The position numbers and the translations under genes were made by a program. A stretch of 64,000 bases of DNA. Source: Phytophthora quininea (lineage: Eukaryota > Oomycota > Peronosporomycetes > Peronosporales > Peronosporaceae). The DNA lies in the NCBI GenBank assembly GCA_011947345.1, contig JAAVTG010000641.1, positions 1 through 64,000 of the forward strand, in the 5' to 3' direction. Positions 32,826 to 44,790 of this stretch are shown piece after piece; the first letter of the stretch is position 1; each line of letters starts with the position of its first letter. The notes below the pieces were generated by a model that saw only the letters and a list, made by a program, of their open reading frames with translations, had not been told where the DNA came from and searched no databases.

Positions 32826-35800
32826 ATGGCGGAGGAGAAGGTGACGGTCAAGCAGGAGCCCATCAAGGTGGAGCAGGTCAAGGTGGAGGGCGCGGCGTCT
32901 TCCTCCAACGGCGGCGCGCAGGACTCGCCCCGACTGGACGCCGTCGTGTTCTTCCGCCGCCTCAACCGACTCTACAGCTCGTGGAAGGTTCGTTATGGGT
33001 CGAGTTAAATGATGGCTAAAGGGGTTTAACCTCTCTTTGTCAACATTTACGCATTATCACAGGAGAAGAAGAACGACGCGGTCTGGGGCGGCGCCGACTC
33101 GTTCTGCGTGCTTGCGGGGCGCTCCCAACAGGAAGAGTCGGGCTACCGCAAGTCGGCAGTGCTGCAGATCTACCTGCTGGGCTTCCTGGAGTTTCCCGAG
33201 ACACTGATGATCTTCACCCCCGACAAACTTTATGTGCTGACGGGCGGCAAAAATATAACATGTTGCAGGCAGTCGCCCAGCAGAATCAGCTTTCAGAGGT
33301 CAAGCTGGAGCTGCTCAAGCGCAACAAAGCGGACGGCAACCAGGCCAACTACAAGATCCTGACGGATGCGATCAAAGCCAGCGGACCCAAAGTGGGTATG
33401 TTGACCAAGGAGAACCCTCTTGGAGAGCTGGTGGCGTCTTTCCAGAAGGCTCTGAACGCTACGGACGCCGAGCAGGTCGAAGTCGGCAAGGGAATTGAAT
33501 CGGTGTTCACTGTTAAGGAAAGTGAGGAGCTAGAGAACATTCGCTGGGCTGGAGCCCTCTCTAGTAAGGTGTTTAAGCTGAAATTCATGGAGGACATGGA
33601 GCAGATCATCGACGACGAGAAGAGCATCAGTCACGAGAAGATCTCGATCGGAATCGAGGACGTGTTCGAGGACCCGACCAAGATTAAGGTCACGATCGAC
33701 CGTGCAGACATCGAGCCATGCTACCCTCCTATTATCCAGTCCGGCGGTAAGTACGATTTAAAGCCCAGTGCTCAGAGCACCAAAGATCCCATGAAGTACG
33801 ATGTGATTATTTGCTCGCTGGGCGCGCGCTACAAGGGCTACTGCTCGAATGTTGGACGCACGTTCTTTATTGACCCCACCAGCTCTATGGAAAAGTCGTA
33901 CGAACTGCTCCGTGAAGCGCATGACATGTGCGCGAGGGAGCTGGTGCCGGGGAAGGTGGTTGGTAAAGTTGTCGAGAAGGTTCGCAAGTTTATTCAGACC
34001 AGGAACGCGACGCTGTTTGGCAAACTCACGAAGAATCTGGGTTTCGGTATTGGCCTTGAGTTCCGCGAGTCTTGCAATTTGCTGACTACAAAAACCAGAC
34101 AGTGATCCAGGAGGGCATGGCGTTCAACGTCGCGTTTGGATTCAACGACATTCCCATCCCTGAGTCGCAGCGAAAGAAGAAGAAGCTGGACAGCTACGCC
34201 GTGTTCCTTGCCGATACTGTCGTTGTTTTAAAGAGCGAAACCAAATACTACACGAAGGTACCTAAGGCCTGGGGTAAGGTTCGTTACGACATCGAAGATG
34301 GTAGCGATGCGGAAGAGGAAAAGACCAAGAAAAAGAAAAAGTCGAGTAAGAACGGCGACAGCTCGATCCACGGTTCTGTTGACACTGCGTTGTCGGGCAC
34401 TCGGAACCAGGTCTTGCAGTCGCGTCTTCGTGACCAACAGCGTCAACTGGAAGGTAAAGAGACGGATCAGGAACGTCGTGACCGCCACCAGGCTGAACTG
34501 ATGCGCAGGAAACGTGAAGAGGCCATGCGGCGCTTGGAAGAGCAGAACAACGACAAATCGGAGGACCGCAAAAGGAGAAGAGCATTAAGGCCTATCCTGG
34601 TCCACAGGACTACCCTTCGGAGCTTCGTGAGCGACAAGTTATGGTTGATATGCGCGCTGAAGCGGTGATTCTGCCTATCAATGGCGTGCCTGTGCCGTTC
34701 CATATCTCTACCATCAAGAACGTAAGCAAGTCCGAGGAAGACAAGGCTACCTATCTGCGTATTAACTTCTACACGCCTGGCACTTCGCTTGGGCGTGATG
34801 TCCTCCCAGCGATGGCCAACGCTGTCAACAAGTTCCCGAACAAAATGTTCATCAAGGAGCTAGGCTTCCGTTCCACTGACGCACACAATCTGAACAACCA
34901 GTTCCGACTGATTAAGGAACTCCAAAAGCGTGTCAAGCAGCGCGAACAACGTGAACAGGAGGAATCGGATCTGGTCGTGCAAGAGGATCTGATCTTGACA
35001 CGTGACCGCCGTGTTCCACGACTCATTGACTTGTCCGCACGACCGCACTTGACAGGCCGAAAGACCCACGGCACGTTGGAGGCGCACTCGAACGGTGTGC
35101 GTTTTACGACCAACAAGAACCAAAAGCTTGACATTCTGTACGCCAACATCAAGCACGCGATCTTCCAGCCTTGCGACAAGGAGCTGGTGGTGCTCATCCA
35201 TTTCCACCTGAAGAACCACATTATGATCGGTAAGAAGAAACAAAAGGACGTTCAGTTCTACACGGAGGTGATCGAAGGCTCGCAGACCTTGGACAACCGA
35301 CGGCGATCCATGTACGACCCTGACGAGTTGGACGAGGAGAACCGCGAACGAGCTCTACGTGAGAAACTGAACACAACGTTCAAGGAGTTCTGTCACAAGA
35401 TGGAGGGCGTCTCCGAGCGTCATGGTAAGCCTGTAGTGTTTGACATTCCTTACCGTGAGCTGGGCTTCATGGGCACGCCGTTCAAGGAGATGGTGCTGCT
35501 GCAGCCGTCTGTGCACTGTCTTGTAAGCCTTACAGACATGCCGTTCTTTATCATCTCACTGGATGAAGTCGAGCACGTCCACTTCGAACGCGTCATGTTC
35601 TCGTCCAAGAACTTTGACGTCGTGTTTGTGTTCAAAAACTTCGAGATCATGCCGACACGTATCAGTGCCGTGTCCATGAGTGAGTTAGAGCGGATTAAGG
35701 AGTGGCTAGACGACATTGACATCTGCTTCACCACGGGTACTGCCAATTTGAACTGGAAGAGCATCATGTCGACGATCAAGAACGACCATCGGTTCTACCT

Positions 35801-36213
35801 GGACACAGACGACGATGGTGTGCCCAAGCCAGCAGGGTGGGAGTTCCTTAAGGTAAGTTACGTTGATCTTTTGGTATTTAGAAGGAGATTCTCACGTTGT
35901 TTATTAGATGGAAGGATCGGACGACGAAGATGAAGAAGACGAAGAAGCTGAAGACAGCAATTACTCCGGTGGTAGTGGCTCTGAGGAAGAGGAGAGCGAA
36001 TCGAGTGAGTCAGGCGGATCGGACTGGGAGTCGATCGTCGACGAGGACTCCTCGGATGACGAGCCGTCAGAAGAAGAGGACGCTCCGTCTTGGGACGAAC
36101 TGGAGAAGGAAGCCCAGGCCTCCGACCGCATGCGCAACGAAAAGCGTGGCAACGAGGACGAAGACGAAGACTACCGGCGTTCGTCGAAGAAAAAGAAATC
36201 GCGTCGCCACTGA
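32826..36213 (+). CDS. SPT16: FACT complex subunit SPT16 (frame-broken in this sequence)
   Basis: Histone chaperone that, with its partner SSRP1/Pob3, lets polymerases pass nucleosomes. Exon 1 32826-32987, a large exon 33063-35852, and a last exon 35908-36213. The order is the expected one. An aminopeptidase-like N-lobe (VFFRRLNRLYSSWK, GFLEFPETLMIFT) and pseudo-peptidase region (YDVIICSLGARYKGYCSNVGRTFF) come first. A charged coiled segment and the middle PH-like region (INFYTPGTSLGRDV, FMGTPFKEMVLLQPSVHCLVSLTDMPFF) follow. The C-terminal tail is very acidic with a basic end (SSKKKKSRRH). The frame shifts near 33250 (run of five A), 34060 and 34565 (run of four A). Because FACT is essential and single copy in most eukaryotes, assembly error is the likely cause. 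Confidence 0.93.
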
Positions 36214-36348
36214 GCGGAGCATACTTACCCCTCTCATTTGAGGCATCCAAATAGGAAATAAATGGCTCCACTTGTGTTTTACGATGAAAGGATGCTTTGC
36301 GTCTTGCAGAAGATGGAGAGCTAGCAGCACAAAGGAAAAGAATGATAT

Positions 36349-37554
36349 TCAAACGAACCGAAAACACAGCACGATCCAGATCTTCGACGGATCGTTTACA
36401 TTGGACTGAGGACAGGTTGGCTGCGTATCGCAATGCTTGCAGTAGTTGGCCCACTTGTCAATACAACCGCGGTGGAATTTGTGACCGCATTGCGTGGTTA
36501 CAGAGTCCCAAAGCTCGCTTGCGCCGATTTGAGACCAGCAAATGGAGCAGACGTCACGCGTCGACTCCGCAGCTCCCTCCCGAACAACCCCATGTTTTCT
36601 GGGTATCGCGTCGCTCATCGGCTTTACCACAATCAGCAGACTGTTCCACTCAACCGAGCCATGATCTTCATCCGCATCAAAGCGATGGTATTTCTCCCCG
36701 AATGCATCCTTCCATTGCGAACTGACGGAGTTTCCATCGGTCGCTCTCACTCCTTCGAACTTCCACTGGCAATCGTAAAACCCGCACGTGATCGGTTTGA
36801 CGTCGCAATGGCATTGCGGACACGCGGCATGGCCGTCAACCATGAGGTTGAACGACTCGAATTTGCTCTGGTAAATGACCATTTCCTTGAAAGCAGGACA
36901 GTTACCGTTCTCGCAGACCCCTTCAATGTTGAGTCCTTTGCAGCACACGCGCCAGTCCGGCGCATTGGCAGAAAACGCTGTTTCCACCAGGATGGAGTCA
37001 TCGGAAACGTCCGCAAAAAGCCGAGGGGGAGATATCCTCCCTCAGCCTCAACACCAAGGAGAGGGTGGACTCCTTTTGGATGTTGTAGTCGGATAGCGTG
37101 CGTCCGTCTTCCAATTGTCTGCCAGCGAAAATAAGTCGCTGTTGGTCTGGTGGAATGCCTTCCGTCTCTTGAATTTTTTTGATGTCGTCGATGGAGTTGG
37201 AGGAGCAGCAGACCAGCTCAAACTTTTCCCAGTCAAGGTCTTGACAAACACTACCATTGTCTCTTCTAGGCAATGAAAGCGCGTTGCTGCTGTAAACCGA
37301 GGGCAGCTACTTGTCAGCTCAGGAACTAGTGACTTGACGAGTCGATTGTCGTCGACCGGAGCTCCGTACAATAAAAGTGTAGCCACTTTGCGGAACCCGT
37401 TGGCATCGGTCGTCACCATGCGGAGTTTTTTGTTGAGTGTGTCGATAAAGTCGCTGACTAGGCGACCGTGGAGCTCGGACGAGTGCACCTCCAGCACACC
37501 TTTCAAGCCGCGTTCATGCTGGTCCTTCCAGGGCACACCGACGACGAAGCCCAT
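36349..37554 (-). pseudogene. Ubiquitin-RING fusion, copy A (RING truncated)
   Basis: Nearly identical, in opposite orientation, to copy B at 39707-40873. Order: N-terminal family domain ([30 protein letters not shown]), ubiquitin moiety ([10 protein letters not shown], then [18 protein letters not shown] and [12 protein letters not shown]), cysteine-rich module ([34 protein letters not shown]), and RING-H2 (CSICWSQIG, CGHKFHRGC). The ubiquitin part lies in a different frame from its flanks, exactly as in copy B. Copy A has lost about 8 bases near its end, so the last zinc pair (CPLC in B) is replaced by CPQS and the frame runs on to 36349. The RING should therefore not fold, making this a non-ligase copy. 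Confidence 0.85.
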
Positions 37555-37775
37555 CGAGGAATTGTATCTTGAAAGGTCGGATTCAAACCTTATGGAGATT
37601 TTGTTACACAATTTTTGAATACATGACCGAATCCAGACGAAGTCGATTGGAAAGAACTGGTATATGCGCTTGAAAAAGCTAAAAGAATAGTGTATTGAAG
37701 CGATAAATGACTCATTGTTCGCTGGTTTGGGTCGGCCACCATCACAATTCATGCCAATCTACTTGCAAAAGCCGC
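37555..37775. other. Intergenic between copy A and CRN-like gene
   Basis: AT-richer spacer. Homology with the flank of copy B stops at the start codon. No feature seen. Confidence 0.5.
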
Positions 37776-39598
37776 TCAGCTAAACTGTTCCCAGCTCCTG
37801 ACACCTTCGAGTGCCACAAACTTCGCGTTGGCTATTTCTTTGCCTTCCTCCCAGCCAGCAATACTTGTCAAGGCGCCTTCACCCGTAACGTATGAAAGTG
37901 CAAAATTGACCAACTCCTTCTCGATAACAGTGAAAATCTCCACGGTGTTGACAGGAAATACTGGCTCCGGTTCTCGCAAACACTCCAAAACTCCCAAAGC
38001 AACCGATACGGAACATCTTGTGGTGAGCTCGCGCCACTTGCACGAAGCGGACGAGCCCTTCGTTTTGGTCGACGTAAACAGCATCGTAGCCACCTTGATC
38101 ATGTTTCGTTGATTTGAGCCATCGCCGCACCGAAAGCCGCGACAACTTCCTGGGATCAACGATCTTGAAGCGACTTTGCGGCCATTTGATTAGATTTCCA
38201 TTCTCGTAGAACGAGATGCCACGTGAATAAATCCGAGCAAAGAAAAACATTTCCAAAAGTCAACCGTCCATTGCAGAACTGGATGCATCTCCCAGAACCA
38301 TATCCATATTTTTTTTTTACCATTTTTGGGCCACCAAACATTGCAATGGCTGAGCCAGCAAACTGACTGGCAAGCGTTAGTCCATTGTGTCGAATACGAC
38401 TACAAAGCTGGTAAAGCGCGTCGACCGAGTTCAGAGAAAAAGATCCCACAGCTTGTTGCAGCGAGGACATGACGGTCTCAGTGGAATAACCAAACATGTA
38501 CCGAGCATTTCCTCCGGCAAAGTAATATTTCGAGCGAACCAAAGCCTCGCGCCACGCTTGTGTCGTATCATCGCCATCAGGTCTCTCCTCATCCGATGAA
38601 TCCAACAGAAGTTCAACGCTTCGAAATAACTCGGCGTCTTGGACTGCTTCGAAGAATTCCTCCAAGGCCCATGCTGGCATAAAGTGCTCTTCAAGGGTGA
38701 GCCGGGCATCGTTATCCATTTTAACTTTACGGCGGATTGACATGGAAGACACAAACACGAGTCGGGCATTGGACTGGTTTTCCTTAAACCAGTCGACACA
38801 GTCATCCACCGCCGTCCTTGTGGTGTCGTTAACCCCGTCGAGAAATACAATGTGCGACTTGGACTCGTCCACATCCTCTAACAACTCTAACAAATTCTTG
38901 CTCTCTGTTGTCTTCTTCATGTTCCACTCCAAGCGCACGCAAGAAGGGGAACCCCATCGTTTGACATGGATCCACGTAACAATCCACGGAGTCGTGGACG
39001 CAAGAGCCAAGGCAAACACAGCCGCTGTCGTCGATTTACCAGACCCCGATGGACCTTAAATGCAACCAGTCCGACCGTCACGCACAACATCATCCCCCAG
39101 AAACTTCACCAAGTCAGCAGCTCCTGGGCGAGACGACAAATGCATCTTGTCACCACGACACATAATATCAAAATCTGAAATTGTGTCGGCGTCAATTCTC
39201 CAAACCAACTGATCACCACTGAGAGGGAGAACAGAAGCCTCTGCATCAAACGTGGTCGTAGTCATCCAGTTGGTCTTCTGCCGCTTCATATCCCTCGACG
39301 GCGCTTGTACAATCATCACGTCACTAGCATTTAATTCGACCAAGGGTTTGCTCCACTCCACAGGCCCTTCACCGTCTCCGTGCCTTGATCGTTCATAGTC
39401 TTCGCGGTTGGCATAAAGCAGCAAGCTACTTTGCACGCACTTGGGCAGGAAGGCATGACTCCTGTCGAAAATGGCATCACGAGCGTCCGCCAGCAGAGAA
39501 TCTTGAGGAAGCTCCACCATCTCCGTCAGAGTACTTGCAAACGCATCACCGTCTTCATCCACCAACTCGAATGGCACGATTCGCTTCATCCCGAACAA
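37776..39598 (-). pseudogene. Crinkler-type P-loop protein, broken
   Basis: The start MFGMKRIVPFELVDEDGD is followed by a ubiquitin-like CRN header (FLPKCVQSSLLLYANRED, ELNASDVMIVQAPS). A linker and a Walker A motif GPSGSGKST (39028-39055) follow. An in-frame TAA at 39056-39058 directly precedes the P-loop; further on, IVFLDGVNDT fits Walker B. The frame changes near 38250 and continues in the C-terminal domain (FKIVDPRKLSRLSVRRWLK, then VNTVEIFTVIEKELVNFALSYVTGEGA) to a stop at 37776. CRN proteins are secreted or nuclear effectors and also conserved intracellular P-loop proteins in oomycetes. It sits exactly between the inverted ubiquitin-RING pair. Confidence 0.75.
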
Positions 39599-39706
39599 AA
39601 TAAAAATGAAAAGGAATTGTAATGACTGAAAGACAAGTTAAAATTGCCCCCAAATCATATGAAGATCTTATTTTGAATCCAACTGTTCAGGATTCCCCTC
39701 CCCATC

Positions 39707-40873
39707 ATGGAGTTCGTCGTCGGTGTGCCCTGGAAGGACCAGCATGAACGCGGCTTGAAAGGTGTGCTGGAGGTGCACTCGTCCGAGCTCCACGGTCGCC
39801 TAGTCAGCGACTTTATCGACACACTCAACAAAAAACTCCGCATGGTGACGACCGATGCCAACGGGTTCCGCAAAGTGGCTACACTTTTATTGTACGGAGC
39901 TCCGGTCGACGACAATCGACTCGTCAAGTCACTAGTTCCTGAGCTGACAAGTAGCTGCCCTCGGTTTACAGCAGCAACGCGCTTTCATTGCCTAGAAGAG
40001 ACAATGGTAGTGTTTGTCAAGACCTTGACTGGGAAAAGTTTGAGCTGGTCTGCTGCTCCTCCAACTCCATCGACGACATCAAAAAAATTCAAGAGACGGA
40101 AGGCATTCCACCAGACCAACAGCGACTTATTTTCGCTGGCAGACAATTGGAAGACGGACGCACGCTATCCGACTACAACATCCAAAAGGAGTCCACCCTC
40201 TCCTTGGTGTTGAGGCTGAGGGAGGATATCTCCCCCTCGGCTTTTTGCGGACGTTTCCGATGACTCCATCCTGGTGGAAACAGCGTTTTCTGCCAATGCG
40301 CCGGACTGGCGCGTGTGCTGCAAAGGACTCAACATTGAAGGGGTCTGCGAGAACGGTAACTGTCCTGCTTTCAAGGAAATGGTCATTTACCAGAGCAAAT
40401 TCGAGTCGTTCAACCTCATGGTTGACGGCCATGCCGCGTGTCCGCAATGCCATTGCGACGTCAAACCGATCACGTGCGGGTTTTACGATTGCCAGTGGAA
40501 GTTCGAAGGAGTGAGAGCGACCGATGGAAACTCCGTCAGTTCGCAATGGAAGGATGCATTCGGGGAGAAATACCATCGCTTTGATGCGGATGAAGATCAT
40601 GGCTCGGTTGAGTGGAACAGTCTGCTGATTGTGGTAAAGCCGATGAGCGACGCGATACCCAGAAAACATGGGGTTGTTCGGGAGGGAGCTGCGGAGTCGA
40701 CGCGTGACGTCTGCTCCATTTGCTGGTCTCAAATCGGCGCAAGCGAGCTTTGGGACTCTGTAACCACGCAATGCGGTCACAAATTCCACCGCGGTTGTAT
40801 TGACAAGTGGGCCAACTACTGCAACCACAATGACGTGCAGCCAACCTGTCCTCTGTGCCGTAGTCCGATGTAA
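39707..40873 (+). pseudogene. Ubiquitin-RING fusion, copy B
   Basis: Same order as copy A but with a complete RING-H2 finger (CSICW, CGHKFHRGC, CPLC; C-x2-C-x15-C-x-H-x2-H-x2-C ... C-x2-C) and a stop just after it. The N-terminal domain and the cysteine-rich/RING half share one frame; the ubiquitin block (about 40045-40235) reads in the next frame. The switches occur beside GGGAAAAG at its start, and beside GGGAGG and CTCCCCC at its end. Read across these, the ubiquitin C-terminus would be LRLRGG followed by a Tyr. Either this is an old ubiquitin-dead allele shared by A and B, or the same homopolymers were under-called twice. Homology to A spans only the coding region. Confidence 0.82.
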
Positions 40874-41637
40874 ACGATCAGCCGAGGTGGTGAGCGCTGA
40901 AGGTCTGCACTTTTCGTTTGAGCTTTCACGAATAATCACTGTTTTTTTCGAGCGTTGCTGGCTATTGAAGCACTTCATGAATTCCTTGCCTAACGAAAGT
41001 CCGCTTAAAAACAAAAACAAAAATCGCTATGTTTATTGACGCAATAAGGCTCATGGTTCGCTGGTTTCGACAGTGATCATCCAAGCAAATTCGCTTTTCT
41101 TGGACAAATGCAGTCGGCCCACAGCGTCTTGGTTGGCCCGGAATCGTTTCTGGAATGGATGTAACTACGTTGATGGTTTAGCCATCTCAATTTTACGAGA
41201 TTTCATCGGATTGGATAAGTATTCGCGTAGGTAATATGTGCAACGAGATATGAAGACCCCACCAACGCCGACGACGACTTGGACGCTTTATACATCTGTG
41301 ATATCGTCAAAATCTTTATCACCGCTGGGCAGGACACGAACGTTAGGAAGGCCGAAGAAGATTCACGTCGCTAACAATTTAAATTTGAGCAATCTGTAAA
41401 GTGAGCAAAGATCACTCATGAAGTTGCTTCGGTGGCAACGGTAACTGAGAATTGCAGCAGCAAGTAGAGTCATTTTCGTGGCGCACCCGTCCTCCAGTCT
41501 GAACTCTCTCCATTCTGCCCCAGCAACTACTTCCAGTTTTCGACCTCGATGAAAATAATGGTTTTGCCTGCACCACCATCGCTTTCTATGTTGCTACCAG
41601 CTGAAGAGCTCGTTTGATCACGAGAGTCTCGTCGCGC
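40874..41637. other. Intergenic, nothing recognised
   Basis: Low-complexity A-rich stretch (AAAACAAAAACAAAAATC near 41010) and short frames only. No conserved feature seen on either strand. Confidence 0.5.
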
Positions 41638-44273
41638 TCACATTAACTCAGGAAACTCCTCCAATCTGCCGCCTGAATGTCTCGAAATACGGTAAAACTT
41701 GGCATGTTGTAGTTCGATTCTTTCCAAGAACGCGGACGTGGTCTCATGTTTGGGTCCTGCTTTAGACGTTTTGGTCTTGGGTGCGTCGGTCTTTCCTGGT
41801 GCAACGCCCGTCACTGGATGCTGCTCCGTCTGTTGCTGCTGCTGCTCAAATGGGGCCCGATTAGCAACTCGTTGGTGTCGGGACAAAGACTTAGCAGGAG
41901 TCGCATTGTAAGGCTCGGCACCCGAGGCGAGAGAAGTGTTTACGACTTCCGGCTCCGGCGCCGTAGTAAAGTATTTTTCTGGAGACTTTTTACCACGACC
42001 AAATGAATCTTCGTCGCCACAGGAATAAGTTGGAGGACGTACTTGAGCATCGGCAAAGTATTTTTTTTTTCAGTCTTTGCACTCGCCTGAGAGAACACCA
42101 GAGTGGGCCTGGAAATCAATCCTGTCGCCGTTTCGAGAACGCCCCATATTGGCGAATTGAGCAGGTGTGTTCTTCCAATACGCTAAAAACTCGTCGGGCC
42201 ACGCAACATTTGGAGGTGAGAGAAATGGAATTGTGAAATTCTCGATCTCATCGAGCCCCGGTGGGAATGTCACCGGTTCGTTGAAGGCGCACACTCCTAA
42301 CTCATACAGCAGCCTGCCCAAGAATGACTTGAAGTTGACTCCATAAAATCCGCCTTGGTGACTTGCCAGAACGACAGCACCTGCAGCAAGAGCTTCAAAG
42401 CACATTCCGTCGTGTGTATCCTGAACCCCACTCCGAGTGGTTGCGTTGTTTTTGCCAAATACGTCCCGCATCTTCTTGCAGAATGGACGATCCAGTGGAC
42501 TCCACATGTTGTTGGGAAGAGCTAGTCGAAGTTGACGTGCGGAACCATGTGGAGCCTTAGTGTCTTCATAATCCCCCATCAACGTTAGAAAAGGAGTATG
42601 TCGTCGTTCAGCTGGGGAATATGCATCGACACCCCCAGTCTTTCTTGTCCTTCAGCACGTTATCTGTTCCCAATTGGAGCTCAAAATCTCCTGCTTCTCC
42701 AGGCGACCATAGTGATCATCGACCAAGTTGACCTCCTTGTTACTGTTTTCATCATCTTCAAGTCCAGCTTCTGGCATCTGTTCGTCCGAGTCTTCCCTAC
42801 TTTCATTGTCACTATCGTCCTCTGGATCATAATGTCCACCGTCCGACATCCTCCAATCCTCCGAATCAGTATCTCCAGATGGAACGGTAAGCTCATTGTC
42901 TAAGTTGTAGCCAGCCCCGAGAAAGAGATAGAGCTGACCGTCCTCGAACTCGTTCTTACGTTTCGTAAGCTTCAACCATCGGATTGTGGCGTCAGCGTTT
43001 TGACCATGTTAGTCAAGTACCCCAGCTGATCTTGTCCGCCGTACGGGAATTGGTCCATATATTTCTGCGCTAACACTCCAAAAAGCGGTCGGCTGTGCTG
43101 GATAATCCACCCAAACACTGAAGTGGCACTTCCCTTCATGGTAAACAGCGGTAGCGATGGAACAACCATACACCACCACGGTACTGGATCTCCTGATGTA
43201 GGTCGCGAAAAATCACTCACAGTAAAAAGATTCCGTGCCGTGCCATTCGTTGCGCTAACGATAAGGGGCAGACGGAGAAAGCGGAAAACATTTTGCATCG
43301 ATCGAATTTACGCGCTGCGCGCGCATCGCCTACCTTCTCATTCCCCACGCGAGGGAACTCGTCCAGAAAGAAGACGCATGGTTTGCTTCTTCGATCACGT
43401 GCTGCAATAACGTCTTCGAGTAAAGCGTCTCCAGTAAACGTATTTGTGCCTCGGAGTGCTGCGATGATGAAGGCGTACACCTTCAATCGTTTCTTGTCAC
43501 CGACTCTGCCGAAATCAACAACGGAACCCTCACCTTCCATACTCGCGATGTCACTCTTAATGCAGTTTTTGAAAGCAATCTGTCGCGACTTGAATGCCTG
43601 TTACACGTCCTGGCTTACGTCTTTTGATGGGGTGCACGGCAGGTAAAACACGTCAAAAGCTCCATTGGCTTGCAGGTTGAACGCCATCTGCGTCTTGCCA
43701 GTGCCAGAAGAATTCTCCAGTACAACAAACGGCATCGGCTCTTCACGGTTACTCACATTTTCGAGAATCTGTATGACAGCTTTCACCTCTTTCGACTCCT
43801 TCAGATGACCCGCAATTTCATTGTACTCGGACACAGCAGTACTCAGCGTGATCCCAATGGTCCATTTCTCTCCGAGCAAGGGGTCTTCACAAAAAGGTGC
43901 AAGTAGGCTGGCGGGGAGGTGCTACCGAGGGCCTCTGCGATTGTTTTCCGTGGATGAAGCGTCTTGCGGCTATCGCAAATTAGGCTGCTGATCTCGTCAG
44001 GGACCCAGCCAGTGGCCATATCCATCTCGGTCTCTTCAAAAGTGCGATCAGCAGACAGTCACGAACCGTCCTCCCCTTGGCTAGGAAGAGCTGCATTGTG
44101 ATAGTACTGACGTTCGCCACGCCTTTCAGCTCTTCCTTCATCTCCTTTTTCAAGTCACTCAGTAATTTACTCGCCACGATGTTAATGCTGAACGAGTCTC
44201 CGCGTATGCCAACGACGACGCAGTTTACCCTCACAAAGGGGCTCTCTTGAGTTGCCATCGCGGCGTCTTCCAC
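41638..44273 (-). pseudogene. Crinkler (CRN) gene with LFLAK-type header, frame-broken
   Basis: The N-terminal header (VRVNCVVVGIRGDSFSINI, then TITMQLFLAKGRT at about 44090) is the CRN LFLAK domain. A linker (EMDMATGWVPDEISSLICDSRKTLHP, ...AYLHLFVKTP) corresponds to the DWL/HVLV region. A P-loop SSGTGKTQMAF near 43700, an acidic FFLDEFPRVGNEK (Walker B-like, about 43370) and a C-terminal domain ending IPFLSPPNVAWPDEF follow. A Gln-rich, proline-rich tail (FEQQQQQTEQHP) stops at 41638. Frame changes near 44060, 43870, 43600, 43300 and 42600 divide it. No classical signal peptide, as in most CRN headers. A non-functional or badly sequenced effector-family gene. Confidence 0.78.
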
Positions 44274-44400
44274 TCGCTTACCGAATGAGCAGCTCTGCTT
44301 ACTAAACCAAGAGCATTATCCCCTGACAATACCGATAATCATGTCAATCAACAACAAAAACTGCCATCTATCCCTAATGCTTGACTTTTACTCCGTCACT

Positions 44401-44790
44401 TACCAGGGTAAATTCGAGTCGTTCAACCTCATGGCGGCCATGCCGCAATGCCACTGCAACGTCAAGCCGATCATTTGTGGATTTTACGATTGTAAGTGGA
44501 AGTTCGAAGGAGTGAGAGCGACCGAAGGAAACTCGGCCAGTTCGTAATGGAAGGATGTATTCGGGGAGAAACAGTAGTTGTCCCACTTGTCTATACAACC
44601 GCCGTGGAATTTATGACCGCAATGCGTGGTTACGGAGTCCCAAAGAGACCAGCAAATGGAACAGACGCCATTCGTTGACTCAGCAGCGCGCCTGAACTAC
44701 CTCATTCTTTCTGGGTATCGTGTTGCTCCTCGGCTTCACCACATTCAAGAAGACTGCTCCACTCAACCGAGCCATGACTTTCAGCCGCAT
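44401..44790. pseudogene. Rearranged fragments of ubiquitin-RING gene
   Basis: 44401-44572 (plus strand) encodes KFESFNLM...MPQCHCNVKPIICGFYDC and GVRATEGNSASS, matching the cysteine-rich module. From about 44573 to 44790 the similarity continues but on the minus strand, matching the RING and linker region of copies A and B. The piece was therefore inverted within the gene. No promoter, start or complete domain remains. Confidence 0.75.

Noticed and set aside
39056..39058. Alternative genetic code (TAA or TAG read as sense)
   Set aside because: Intact genes in the window end at TAA, TAG and TGA in normal positions, so in-frame stops in CRN and RING copies are mutations or errors.
41699..42006. 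Cysteine/leucine-rich plus-strand frames
   Set aside because: They lie opposite the Gln-rich CRN tail (CTG/TGT codons are the complement of CAG/ACA) and have no signal peptide.
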